NCBI RefSeq assembly: GCF_000006565.2
Contig: NC_031473.1
Span: 1,557,903 to 1,621,902, forward strand
From: Toxoplasma gondii ME49
Lineage: Eukaryota; Apicomplexa; Conoidasida; Eucoccidiorida; Sarcocystidae
Length of the DNA: 64,000 nucleotides
Direction of reading: 5' to 3'
A program made the translations under genes and the position numbers. Position 1 is the first letter of the stretch, and each line of letters starts with the position of its first letter. Of this stretch, positions 20,880 through 30,848 are shown piece by piece. Under the pieces are notes generated by a model. It had not been told where the DNA came from and made no database searches. It was given only the letters and a program-made list of their open reading frames with translations.

Positions 20880-22961
20880 AGCTGGCGGACATGCCGAGAG
20901 AGGCAGGGAGGAGAGAGAGGAGAGGAGAAGCAAGAGAGGCAGAAGAGGAGATGAGAGAAGCAGAACGGAGAGACGAAAAGGTGAATAGAGAGAAGACGCG
21001 AAGAGAGCAAAAAAGAGGAAGAGAGCAAAAAAAGGTAGAGAGCAAAAAAGAGGAAGAGAGAAGAAGGGAGAGACAGGGAACCCAGACAGGGAGACAGGGA
21101 ATGCGAGACAACCGAGCACGAGCGGCAACGAAAGGAAATGAGACAGACAGCGACGCAAAGGTCGAGAAGAGAGAAGGAAGGAAAAAAACAGAGTTGGATA
21201 CGCAGAAGAGACGTCGCGAAGAAGAGGGACACCGGCGAGGCAACATCGAGAGATCCGCGAACAGGAAGGGAAGGAAGAACGAAAGGCAGAGAGAAGGGAA
21301 GGAAGAACGAAAAGCGGAGATAAAATGAAGCCCAGACTGGTCAATCAGCGCGTCAAGGCTCAGGGGCGAAGATCAGTCTAGCCGAGACAGACGCGCCTCC
21401 TGCGCCTGTCCAGTGCACCCATCCAGCTGTCTCCTCTTCTTCTTGTCTTTCTGTTGGCTGCACTCTTGTCGACTGTCCCTCTCGACAGGGGACTTCCCAG
21501 CCAGTCAAAAGCAGGGATCAGGAAGGAGGAAGAGGAGCGAGTGGATTCCAGGACCTACCGTCGAAAGTCAGGAAACACTCGATTTCAAGAAGGCGCCGTC
21601 GCTGCCCTCAAACGGCGTGCAGTGTGTGACTCTCAGCCGACCACAGCGGGGACTCAGGTCGCAGCGTCTAGCGAGAACCTTCCTCTCAGTGATTCTTCCT
21701 CTGGGTGATTCTTCCTCTCTGGGGAAAGAAGTCCTTTCTCCTCGATTTCCTTCCGCAACGGAGAGAAGATTGCTCCAGTCTTCCAGGAAGTCTTCTCGCC
21801 GCGGTTCCGTGTGTCTGTCGAGCAGGAACGCGGCCCTGGGTTTCCCCGCGGCTTCTCCGCGCGCTGTGTCTGGCTCGAAGAACTCGGCGGCGAAGGGAGA
21901 CTGACGAACACCCAAGATGCGTCCAGTGCACGAGCGCAGAAGCGAGACTTTCTCTGTCCGATCATGTGGAGAGTGACCTGCAGAAATCCGGAGAGCTGGA
22001 GACGTCTCCCTTGGGTCAAAAAAGCGAACATGCAACGAGGGAAAGGTCCCCGTCGATCGCTTCGACAGTCCAGCAGCGACGACGAGGCACCAGGCCAACT
22101 CGCGGCATGCACAGTCCGCCGTCCGACTCCTCTCCGGTTGATGAGCACCTCGAGTTTTTCTTTTCAGCTTTTTCTCTCTTTTTGGAAATCCACTTCGACT
22201 GTACGTCCACCGGATCCGGTGTGAGTGGCTTGTCCCGTCTTCACTGCGGTCGAGTCTGTTTGTCCGCGCGTGTCTTCGTGTAGTGACGCAAAAACAGAGG
22301 GGTTCTTTTCACGGCTTCTTCTGCAACTCGAGATCTTTTCTTGCTTGTTTTCCCTCTCTTCACTCTGGAGTGTGCTTCTCTCTTTTTTTCCAGACGCTCC
22401 CTCTTCGCGAGTCAACAAAGTTTCCCCTGTCCACTGGCCAGAGCCAGTCGCTCTGCTCTGCACACGCTGGTGGCTGTTCCGTCTGTTTCTTCGTCCACTT
22501 CTGCTTCGCAGTCCCTCTGCAGTCGTCTTTCTCGTGCTTGCCCTCGTTCCCCCAGTTTCCTCCTTTCCAGTCAGCGCTTTTCGCTCCTCGTTCTGTCCTG
22601 GTCACCTCGGCCGTCCTCCCTGGCAGGCTCTGTGCCTCCCGCCGATCTCCGCCGAGTCCACGCCTCGCGCGCGTTTCGTCAACTTCATAGCCTAGCCCTG
22701 AGCCGCCCTTGGCCGAAGAAGAAGCCGACAAATTTTTGTTCGAGTACAAACCACCACTGGGGCAGAGGTCCTCGGTCGAAACGTCGAAGGCCTCTGTGGC
22801 GGTGTCTGTAATTAGGACGCCGCGTTGGGTCCGACCGGGCATGGCCACAGATCCCGTTTTCGCTCCTCAGTCCTCACGCGTTGCTTCGCTCTCGGCCCAT
22901 TTTGCCGGCCGTGACTCAGGTTTCAGTCTTCCGTTGGCAGTCTCTCCCCTGCGTTCTGCCA
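20880..22961. other. Shared 5' flank of divergent MoaC and ARFRP1-like genes
   Basis: No conserved coding region is seen. The MoaC side (20880-21340) is GA-rich on the plus strand, i.e. CT-rich on the transcribed strand. It includes an imperfect A-tract repeat at about 20997-21065, where agagagcaaaaaagaggaag is repeated about three times. The middle (21400-22250) is of ordinary composition. The side next to 22962 is CT-rich, as expected for a coccidian 5' UTR. The arrangement suggests a bidirectional promoter region. Confidence 0.55.
20997..21065. repeat. Short tandem purine/A-tract repeat upstream of MoaC
   Basis: Three imperfect units of about 20 bp (gagagcaaaaaagaggaaga, gagagcaaaaaaaggtag, agagcaaaaaagaggaag) lie 120-190 bp upstream of the MoaC start. 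Confidence 0.75.
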
Positions 22962-24413
22962 ATGTTCAGTCTCGTCTCCGGCCTCTATCAGTGGCTGTTC
23001 TCCTACGACGAACTGCGTCTTCTCCTCGTTGGCCTGGACGGCAGTGGAAAGACGACTTTTCTGGAGCAACTGAAGGCGCGCCACTCCAAACGGAGAGGCT
23101 CTGCTCTCAGGCCTTCCTCGTCTCCCTCCCTGCATGCGCATCAAGCTGCTCCTGCCGACGCGACCCTCCCGGCTCCCGAAGCTGCACCTGCACACAGGCA
23201 CGATGTAGACGTGACGGCAAACTCTCCTTCTTCCCCCTCGTCTCCCTCTTTCTCTTCTTTCTCCTCTTCGTCTTCTTCCTCTTCTTCCTCTTCTTGCTCT
23301 CCGCAGTCTGCGTCTCCCTCTTGCTCTTCCTCCTTCACCCCACCTTCGCGTTCTCCCCCGCCTCTCCTTCCTCAAGTGCGTCCAACGACAGGCTTCAACC
23401 TGACGCGTTTCGTGTACGAGAGGTTCCAGGTGACGATTTGGGATCTGGGGGGTCGCGAGACGCTGAGGGACATCTGGAAAGACTACTACGCCGACTGTGA
23501 CTGCGTTCTGTTCTTCGTCGATGCCGCAGCGCTCAGCCGCGAGGAGGAAGCCGCTCAAGTCTTTCAGTGCATGCTGGACGACCTTGCGGCCTCGGCGTCG
23601 CAGGCCGGGCCGCGAGGAGAGATCGACGACCCTGCCTGCTCCGCGCACCGGACGTCCGATGCGGCGCCGCCGGTCTTGTTTGTAGCCAACAAACAGGACT
23701 TGTCGAACGCAGAGTCGGGAGAGCGTCTCCTCTCGCGCTTCCTCTTCCGCGGAGACCGACCGGCCGACTGGCCTCGAACGGACGCGCAGGAGAAACGCAG
23801 AACGACGGTGGACGCCGTCCGCGCCGACGACGGGCCAGTGCAGGCGTTCTCCCATACCGCCGTAAAGTCGGAGAGCGTCGACGCCCTGCTGTGCGCTGCT
23901 GTCGCCGCTGCTCGGGCAACGCGGGAGGTTCACAGAGAACAAGCGACGTGGACAGAGCGCCCGAGCAAAGGACAGCGGCCCTCGGCGCCTGTGCTACACA
24001 GCCAGGGTCGACACACCCAGAGGCAGTCGATCTCCTCAACGCAAGAAGAAGAACAGAGAGAAGAAGGCGAAGGAGGGGACAGAGAGGAAGAGAGCGAAGG
24101 TAAAGGAGAGAGAGAAGGTAAAGGAGAGGACAGAGATGAGGAGAGAGAAGAACGTGCAGGGGATGACAGAGAAGAAGGTGCAGGGGATGACAGAGAAGAA
24201 GGGAGTGGAGACTTGGTAGTGACAGAAGACAGCTCCGACAAGGAAGGCAGTGGAGATTCCAATGGTTTGTATGACATTGAAGAGGCACAAAGAAACTTTG
24301 AGTTTTTCCTCGCTTCTCGTCTCTATGCATGTTCACCTTCATCTTCTCGCCTGTCTCTGCAACATGGACATGGGTCACCGTTAGGCCGGCGCCTCTTGAA
24401 ACACAAATTGTAG
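22962..24413 (+). CDS. ARFRP1/Arl3p-type Arf-family small GTPase with Ser-rich insert and acidic tail
   Basis: Arf-related GTPase of the ARFRP1 (yeast Arl3p) branch, which acts at the trans-Golgi upstream of Arl1. The 483-residue protein lies in one exon. The N-terminus MFSLVSGLYQWLF closely follows ARFRP1/Arl3p; Met-Phe is a NatC substrate, in line with N-acetylation rather than myristoylation as the membrane signal. The P-loop is GLDGSGKTTF (24-33), switch I PTTGFN (141-146), G3 WDLGGRE (160-166) and G4 NKQD, with AVKSESV near the G5 position. Arg165 replaces the catalytic Gln of Arf proteins. About 95 residues, including an 11-Ser run, are inserted between the P-loop helix and switch I. 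The last 140 residues are Glu/Asp/Arg/Gly-rich with DDREEGAG-type repeats. Usual family length is near 200. The start at 22962 is chosen from homology. Nearest alternative: Arl1 or Arl5. Confidence 0.88.
   Translation: MFSLVSGLYQWLFSYDELRLLLVGLDGSGKTTFLEQLKARHSKRRGSALRPSSSPSLHAHQAAPADATLPAPEAAPAHRHDVDVTANSPSSPSSPSFSSFSSSSSSSSSSSCSPQSASPSCSSSFTPPSRSPPPLLPQVRPTTGFNLTRFVYERFQVTIWDLGGRETLRDIWKDYYADCDCVLFFVDAAALSREEEAAQVFQCMLDDLAASASQAGPRGEIDDPACSAHRTSDAAPPVLFVANKQDLSNAESGERLLSRFLFRGDRPADWPRTDAQEKRRTTVDAVRADDGPVQAFSHTAVKSESVDALLCAAVAAARATREVHREQATWTERPSKGQRPSAPVLHSQGRHTQRQSISSTQEEEQREEGEGGDREEESEGKGEREGKGEDRDEEREERAGDDREEGAGDDREEGSGDLVVTEDSSDKEGSGDSNGLYDIEEAQRNFEFFLASRLYACSPSSSRLSLQHGHGSPLGRRLLKHKL
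23248..23298 (+). repeat. (TCTTCC)n tract encoding poly-Ser
   Basis: TCT/TCC codon repeat inside the ARFRP1-like gene, encoding an uninterrupted run of 11 Ser after SFSSF. It forms the core of the insert between the P-loop helix and switch I. Confidence 0.9.
24050..24205 (+). repeat. Degenerate acidic-codon repeat in GTPase tail
   Basis: Purine-rich degenerate repeats encode Glu/Gly/Arg-rich units. A 24-bp unit giving GDDREEGA occurs at least twice exactly or nearly so (24157-24204). They end shortly before the stop codon of the ARFRP1-like gene. Confidence 0.8.
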
Positions 24414-24464
24414 TTCATCTGCAGAGAGTCGTGAGATTCACGAAAAGCGGAGCATTCAGAGAAA

Positions 24465-24932
24465 GGACGGGGCTTCTGAATCGTCGCCGTCGCTGTCTTG
24501 CCGCCTTGGACAGTTGAGGGGAATGTCTTTTGTCGAGTTCAAGGAACGAGCAAAGTGGACGCGTGGTGGACGTCGTTTACCCTTTTCTTTTTAGAGCTGC
24601 GTAGTGAGCTAGACAGCACAAATCAGATACGATGCGCAGGAGCGTTTGAGACCGACACTCGAGCCGGCAGATGTTTTCTGACGCTGGAGCAGGCGCTATA
24701 CTTGCAGCTGCGATTCTCAGAATGCGGGTGGCGGTGACTTCTGAGCCTGGAGCTCGTCACACACTTGCGTCAAGGGGGAACGACGCCGGTGCGTCTCGTC
24801 TTCGCGCAGGCGTGACTTCGCCGCGAAAAAGCCAACGGGAAAAGGAAGAGCCGCGAGAGACAACCTCGCTGAGACACAGCACGGCCTTCGTTCAAGTCGA
24901 CGTTGGCACCTTGTTTGCTACTTTGTCGGTTC
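24465..24932 (+). repeat. 468-bp inverted repeat, copy 1
   Basis: This segment matches the reverse complement of 30821-31288 over 468 bp without an insertion or deletion. I see three differences, at 24530, 24862 and 24919. It begins 52 bp after the ARFRP1-like stop codon. The ends are ggacggggcttctgaatcg and actttgtcggttc; they are not inverted copies of each other, and I see no target-site duplication. Both strands of the repeat stay open in some frame over much of its length, but I recognise no protein family. It may be a non-autonomous element, a processed fragment of a gene elsewhere, or a recent segmental duplication. Confidence 0.95.
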
Positions 24933-26308
24933 TGTTGACCTTTTCGGAGACAAAGTGTAAACAACGTAGAGTTGTCGTCGCGTTAGAAGGCCGCGTGGTA
25001 CCATGATTTAGTCTCCTGTTAAACCCATCTTGCAGTGTAGAACGATAAACAACATCTTTTTCCCACAGGTCCTTATAGGCGCATAACGCGAAAGAGTCAA
25101 CGCGAGAACAGCACCTTGCATGTTCTGCGCTTCTCGCGACACTCCAGAGAAACCTCAGTGCTCCGGCGTCACGTCTGACGTCCTTTGTCAATTCCGCCGT
25201 TGAGTCCCCTTGCTCTAGATCGACAGCGGGGCTGTCGCTTGCTGCTGTTAAGATGCTGCCCTATTTATTTATATTATACGTGACACTGAGATGAATAGAA
25301 GGAGGAAATGATTTTTTCAGCAAGACGGGAACGACGCACTCTACAGGGGTATAGAAGCAGCATCTGCTCGTGTTGCTGCTGCGCAGAGGCTGTCGTTGAG
25401 GAAACGATTGTCCTGGAGTGAGTGAGCACAAAGAACTACCAAATGAAGTCGGCCGAGAGCTGACGGAATGTTCGTGTGTTTTTCGGAATCGACAACTAAA
25501 ATGCAGAGACTGTGGGCGAAGAGTGGAGGAGCTGACAACGCCCGTCGGGTCGAAATCCAAAATGTCTGAGAAATCATGTACGCAATGGAACTTGGCTGAA
25601 ACTTTAGTGACAAGATCAACACAACAGCAAAGGAAAAGTTGCGAACGATGAACCCTGAGAGGGCTCAACCGGCACGTGGATCTCCAGATTCCAACGCCGA
25701 AGAGTCCTTCTATGAAGAGAACCTTTGTCTCTCTTTTGCCCTTCTAGACCCACCAGAAAAACCTGTCTGTTTTTTCCACTGTTCTCGTCAAGATCGAAGA
25801 CGAGAAACCTCTCTTTTTGCATGCTTCTGCAGATCTCTGGCCGCCTCCGGCACTGCCTTCTCCTCAAGCGTTCCCGCCCCCTGAAAAGTCACTCCGAGTC
25901 AACCACCTCAAATGTTTTCTGCCTCTCTACAGACAGCACCTGAGAGAGTTCTTCCCCTTTCCGTCTACGGTTCTTGTCCTCAGAGACAGTTTTTTCTTCT
26001 GAATTCTCAACGCCTTTTCCGGAAGCAGCCTCCGAAATGCCTTTCCCTGTCGAAGCTGCCTTCTCTTCCCGATGATCAAAACTCGACCGAGAGTAAATCA
26101 CTGGCATCCCTCGTCCACGCCGAGCTTCTGTGTGACGCCAGCAGTGGCAGATTTTTCGCTCGATGCTTGAGAAGTGAAAACTTGAAGAGAACTCCGAGTT
26201 CTACTCTGGTGTCGGCAGACTCGGCAGCGTTCTCGATCTGCGAATGTCGGCGTTCGCTGGGTAGACTTCCGACAGAGAACCGATGCCCGTTGCGGTGCGG
26301 AAGATCCC
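24933..26308. other. Intergenic between convergent GTPase and cyclotransferase genes
   Basis: No conserved frame is recognised. Several short open frames exist on both strands but show no domain, signal or splice support. The region should hold the 3' UTRs of the two convergent genes. The stretch 25250-25650 is somewhat richer in AT. Confidence 0.5.
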
Positions 26309-28071
26309 CTAGAGACGCGAGAAAAGACCGACAGAGAGACACACAAGTGCTAGAACCCACCCGCGGTTCAGAACGCGAAGCGGGAGAACTTCCGAGCCTG
26401 ACAATCGAAACGGCCTTTTCAAAAAGAATGAAACTGGTAGAACTAGTGAAAAGATCTGAAAAAAACGCAGAAGCTGTGCTTTACTTCTGCGTGTTGACTC
26501 CTCGTCGGGAGACCTCGACGGATTTCTCACCTTGGCAGATGGAAGGCACAGCGTTGAACAGTCGTCTGGAGGCTTGAAGCGCGGGACGTAGAGCTGTGCA
26601 TGCGACGAGTCGTAGTTGTGAATGTAAGTCACCTCCTCGGCTGCGTCACCCTTCGCTGCGCAGCCTCGCGTTTTTTCCTCACACCGCTTCGCGCCTCCTT
26701 CCAGGTTCAACACCCTCGCGAGAACGTCCGCGTGGACGTTGAAGTAAACATGGGCAGAAACTTCGCTCGGCGAGCCTGCGGGAGCAGAGTCCGGCACCAC
26801 CTGAAGAAGAACCCAGAGGCCGCAGCAGTACACCAGGTGTGTTCCGACCAGCTTTGAGGCGAGCGGCAGGCAGAACGCTCTTCCGCGTCCTGACCGATCC
26901 TCGCTGAGAGCCGCAGAAGTGAAACGCGGCATGCCAGCTCGTCAGAAGGATAGCTGAGACAGCTCTGTCGTCGCATGCGCTCGTGACGCAAGGCCGTCTG
27001 AACCTCGAGGAAGGACGATGACCAAAAGAGGCAACGCCCGCGCGCGAGAGAGAGACGCCTCAACGAAGTCTTCAAGGCTTTTCTGCCTCCCGGATCGAAC
27101 GGTGCGCCCGTCGGTTGAAAGCGAGCCTCAAAACCCCCAGGGGGGAGGGGGCTGCACCTCACCTGGACGCGAATGGAGCGTCGCCTGTAGTGGTGGGGAA
27201 CTCGTTCGAAGGTGTCGAGAGACTGGAGAATCTCGTCTGTCACGGCGTAGACTTCTCCCCGAACTTTCTGCCCGAGGCCGCGAGCATCGAACAGACAAGG
27301 CCGGTATCGCTGGTTCGCATCCATAAACAGAGGATACGGCTCCGTGGTCACTGCGTCGAAGAGGTACACGACTTGTCTGGGAGACTCCGTTTCGTCCAGA
27401 CCTTCCGCCGCCTCCTCTAAAGACTCGCGGAGCGCGTCCGGAGACCCGGCAGCGCCCACAGCTTGACTTGCGGCTTGACTTGCGCAGTTCGCCTTTCTCT
27501 CCAACACACATTCCGCCTTCTGGTCGGTCAGCGACGCCTCGCTTGCGATGCGGGTGAAGATATGGTGATTCGGCATTCCGCGCTTCAGCGTCCCGTACAC
27601 GAACACGAGGTGTCTGTACACCTGAGCCGAGGCGCTCGACGGCGACAAGGTCACCACGAGCGGCGTCGCGTCACACGCGAGATCCGGTTCTTCCTCGTCG
27701 CGCAACGGTGTGCAAGACGCTCCGCAAGATCGGGACAGAGCTTCACACGACGCGCAGGCTTCACCGCGCGCGCGCTGGTCGAATCTTTTGTCTAGCGTGT
27801 CTTCTGAAGACCGGAACGGCGGACTGTTCCCCCGGGTCGAGTCGCCGTCTGACCGAGGCGATCCCTCTCCGTCGAAGATGATGGAAGACTCTGTCTGGCA
27901 AGCAGTATTCTGAGAAGCCGCGTCGCCGAGTTTCGACGCCAGCAGCGAAGAGCGCGAAATGCGGCGGGTCGCCGCACTCAAACCGCCAGCGTTCTCGCCG
28001 AAAAACTCTTCCAACGGACTCCGACAACCCAGAGAGAGAACTACCGACGTTCCCTCGACATCCTCTTCCAT
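26309..28071 (-). CDS. Gamma-glutamyl(amine) cyclotransferase-like protein (GGCT/AIG2 fold)
   Basis: Member of the GGCT/AIG2 fold, closest in motif order to gamma-glutamylamine cyclotransferase, which releases 5-oxoproline from gamma-glutamyl compounds. Exon 1 (28071-27163) begins MEEDVEGTSVV and encodes 303 residues. Residues 1-150 are a low-complexity extension with a Cys cluster near 106-120. FVYGTLKRGMPNHHIF (157-172) is the substrate-loop motif, then a 60-residue insert, EPYPLF (244-249), and VRGEVYAVTDEIL (270-282), in which Glu273 is the expected catalytic acid. The donor at 27162 and the acceptor before 26800 keep phase 0. Exon 2 (26800-26531) adds SAHVYFNVHAD and NYDSSHAQLYVPRFKPP, matching the family C-terminus. 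The last part is uncertain: either a third exon starting at about 26467 that adds a hydrophobic tail ending at 26309, or an earlier stop. Nearest alternative: another AIG2-type cyclotransferase. Confidence 0.83.
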
Positions 28072-30820
28072 CTTGACGGGCAGGAACCTGGAGTGTCGTG
28101 GAAGTCGAAAGTTCTCAGTACCCGCAGGTTCTCCAGGAACAGAGTTCTCAGTGGACGACCGACGGTGTGGTTGCTCTCTCTCTCCTTCACTACCGCGAGA
28201 GAAAGGAAGCTCTCAGGAGGTTCAGCGTGTGAATTCTGACCGCTACGCAGCTGTTCCAGGGACGGGGCGAGGTCCTGGAGACAGGGATTGGACGACTTCC
28301 CGGTTTCGACGGCCGTCGAGCCGCACGGCGGGTCGCAGGGAGAGCGACGGGAAACCGGAAGACACACGCCTTTGACACAAAGTGGAAAAACTCTGAGACA
28401 ACCTTCGCGGTGAAAACGGCCATTCTCGGATCCCCAAAGAAGGGAGAGAACTCGGGACTCGCACTCTCTCTCGCATAACTCTCGTTCTCGAGCGAGACAC
28501 ACTCGCGCTTCGGGGCGAAATTGGAGGCGAAAAGCTTCGCTGGGACGCGTGGAAAATATATCGGAGACCCGAAACACCTGTGTTTAATTCTTCTCTGCGA
28601 AGATCCTTTTCGGAGTCCTTCGCAAAGAAACGGACCACAAAACCTCTCTCGGCTGCCTCGGACAGCAACCGGTCCCGCCCGCGCGCTGGGTTTACGGACC
28701 CCGGCCTGCTTCTGTTTTTGTGACCGCGACGTCAGTGGCCGCAGACGGCGAGTTCTACGAGAAGAAAGCCATCGTTGACGTGGTTTTTCCTGGCGAATTC
28801 AGAGGAACACGCGCCGCATAAATGTCAGGACGGTTCAGTCGAAGAAAACACCGAGACGCGACGCCTTTGGCGAGAAACGCGGCTCCCTCTCTGGCACACG
28901 GAAAGGCGCGTTTTCTCGAGGGCTGGACGGTCACGGGCTCTGAAGCCTTAGGACTGCTTTCTTTTCTCTAATCGAAAGTCGCAGTGAAAGAGAGACAGCG
29001 GAAACAGAAACCCCGCCATCGTGCTGGACAGACAGCAGTGCAAAAGAGCAAGAATGGCAACTCGCGGGACTAGCTACGCCGCGTAGACATCCGGTTTCTC
29101 GGTGCGGGAGAACCTCGAGGGCAGGAAAAAAACGCAGAACTCCCCGTCGCGACGCCCGGCCGAAAACTCTCCCGCGGTAGGCGAAAAACGAGAGAGAGTT
29201 CTCCACTTTTGAATCCCAGCGCTTCTCCTCGCTCGACAGTTTCGCCCTCGCCTTTTGTGCACGCCTGAAAAGTCTCCCCTTAACTTTTAAAACCAGTATT
29301 GTTTCAACAAGAAAAGCATAAGAAAAGAGTCCTTGATGAAAAACAAACACGAACGCAACTTGCAGAGGATGTGGGGGACGAGCACTTGGCTCCGGGGTTT
29401 GATTCTTGTTCAGAGAACTGTCAACATAAGTATGACAAAGGGGGACGTTTCGCGGTCGTAACAAACAGAAGAATGCCATGAACGTGGATCTGCCGGTCAT
29501 CTGCGAGAGTAAGTGAGGGGAGAGTTAATGAGGTCACGGAAAATGTGCACATAGCTTCTTCGCGAGCCCAGGTGACGCGTGTGAAAATCTAAGCTTCATT
29601 TTTCCGAGGTAGTAGAGCACGGGATTGAATACCCAACATCGGAGAAGTCGTTTGCTCGCACTGTTCATCCCAATGCTACAACAGGCGTCAATAGGTCATG
29701 GGATCTCCGACTTCCCTCACCATTTGTGAGGTTTTCTGGTCGAATTTCAAGGATGCACTGAGCAACATAGATTCAAGGAGTTTGCCGTGCATCGGGGGAC
29801 CGCGATACTGTCAGTGTACTTCTCAAAAGCGTCTAGGTTTGATACAATCAGGTAACAACTGCTCCTCGACCTCGTGTCACTACATCTGAAACGATCTTTC
29901 CCTTCGACAACAACTGACACTAGAGAGCAGGCGATGCTAAAAGAGGACAAGTGCAACCAGGTCCTCTTTCACTTTTCCAGGCTGCTCTTAGACAGTCGGG
30001 TGTAGGCAAGATAGGTCACAAAAGAACAAGAAAAAAATACCCTCCGATCTCTTATGCACGGGAAGGGGCGTGGAGCGAGCGTGAAGAATTGCAGAATCCA
30101 GCGAGTATTTACACAAGCATTTTTGGGAAACTGGTTTGATTCTCAACGAAGAATCGACTAATAGATCAGCACATATCGTGGATGGTTGTGTATTTGGTGG
30201 ATCTCTCTTATGTAGCTGTACGTTAGTGATTAAATGCCGGTCAGACCTCCGGAGTTTAGGATGACAAGACTCCTACTGCCTTGCAGCCGTTTGTCCGATC
30301 AAGCGACATCGAGACCGGGCTACAAGTCTTCCGCGCAGCTGGTTCAACATCCGTGGACGGTGTCGTTCTGTTGATGACCGTTCCTCAGAGAATTGTGAGG
30401 CAGAGAGGGTGACAGCTTCGCGTGGTTTGTCTTCAGCCACCGAGTGCTGGCAAGTGACTTTTCAAAAAACGCTCTGGCGGCCCTCTAGGAAAGGCAAGCG
30501 CACTAACAGTTTCGACAGCCGGTTGCACCCTGTACTCAGCCAAGAGAGAGACTCTCACTAGCTCCCGACAGAGTCTGTTGCCTGGCTACCACACGTGAAA
30601 CTGTGGTCGTCTTTGAGACCTTTTGCGATTAAATGCGCCTGCACCTCACGTCGGACAGAAGAAGCGGCAGCGCTCACAAAGAGGCGCAAAGTGTAGGTGA
30701 AAGAAAGCGTTTTTGCACGTCACGGACAGTCGAACGAGAGGGGCAATTCAGCGATCCAAGGCATGGCACTCCTCCCGTTGCCAAAAAAGGCACCTTGTTC
30801 TATCTTTTTCAGCTTTCATC
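28072..30820. other. Intergenic, no recognised gene
   Basis: This contains the 5' flank of the cyclotransferase gene (28072 to about 28600) and then 2.2 kb in which I recognise no conserved frame, tRNA or repeat array. The part from about 29480 to 30650 is closer to 48-50 percent GC and lacks the CT/GA strand bias of the gene flanks. It may be old duplicated or inserted sequence. Confidence 0.45.
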
Positions 30821-30848
30821 GAACCGACAAAGTGGCAAACAAGGTGCC
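30789..30848. repeat. 11-bp hairpin at the end of inverted-repeat copy 2
   Basis: ggcaccttgtt at 30789-30799 is the exact reverse complement of aacaaggtgcc at 30838-30848, leaving a 38-nt loop. The right arm lies inside inverted-repeat copy 2; the left arm lies just outside it. Copy 1 lacks an equivalent outer arm. Confidence 0.85.

Noticed and set aside
20880..21344. N-terminal extension of MoaC from the upstream ATG at 21344
   Set aside because: The extension is translated pyrimidine-tract sequence rich in Leu/Ser/Phe. The internal ATG at 20879 gives a proper Arg-rich presequence.
24671..25006. Open frame over inverted-repeat copy 1 as a gene
   Set aside because: The same open frame exists in the other copy, but no family, splice or start context supports it. 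Both strands are open, as often happens in GC-balanced non-coding repeats.
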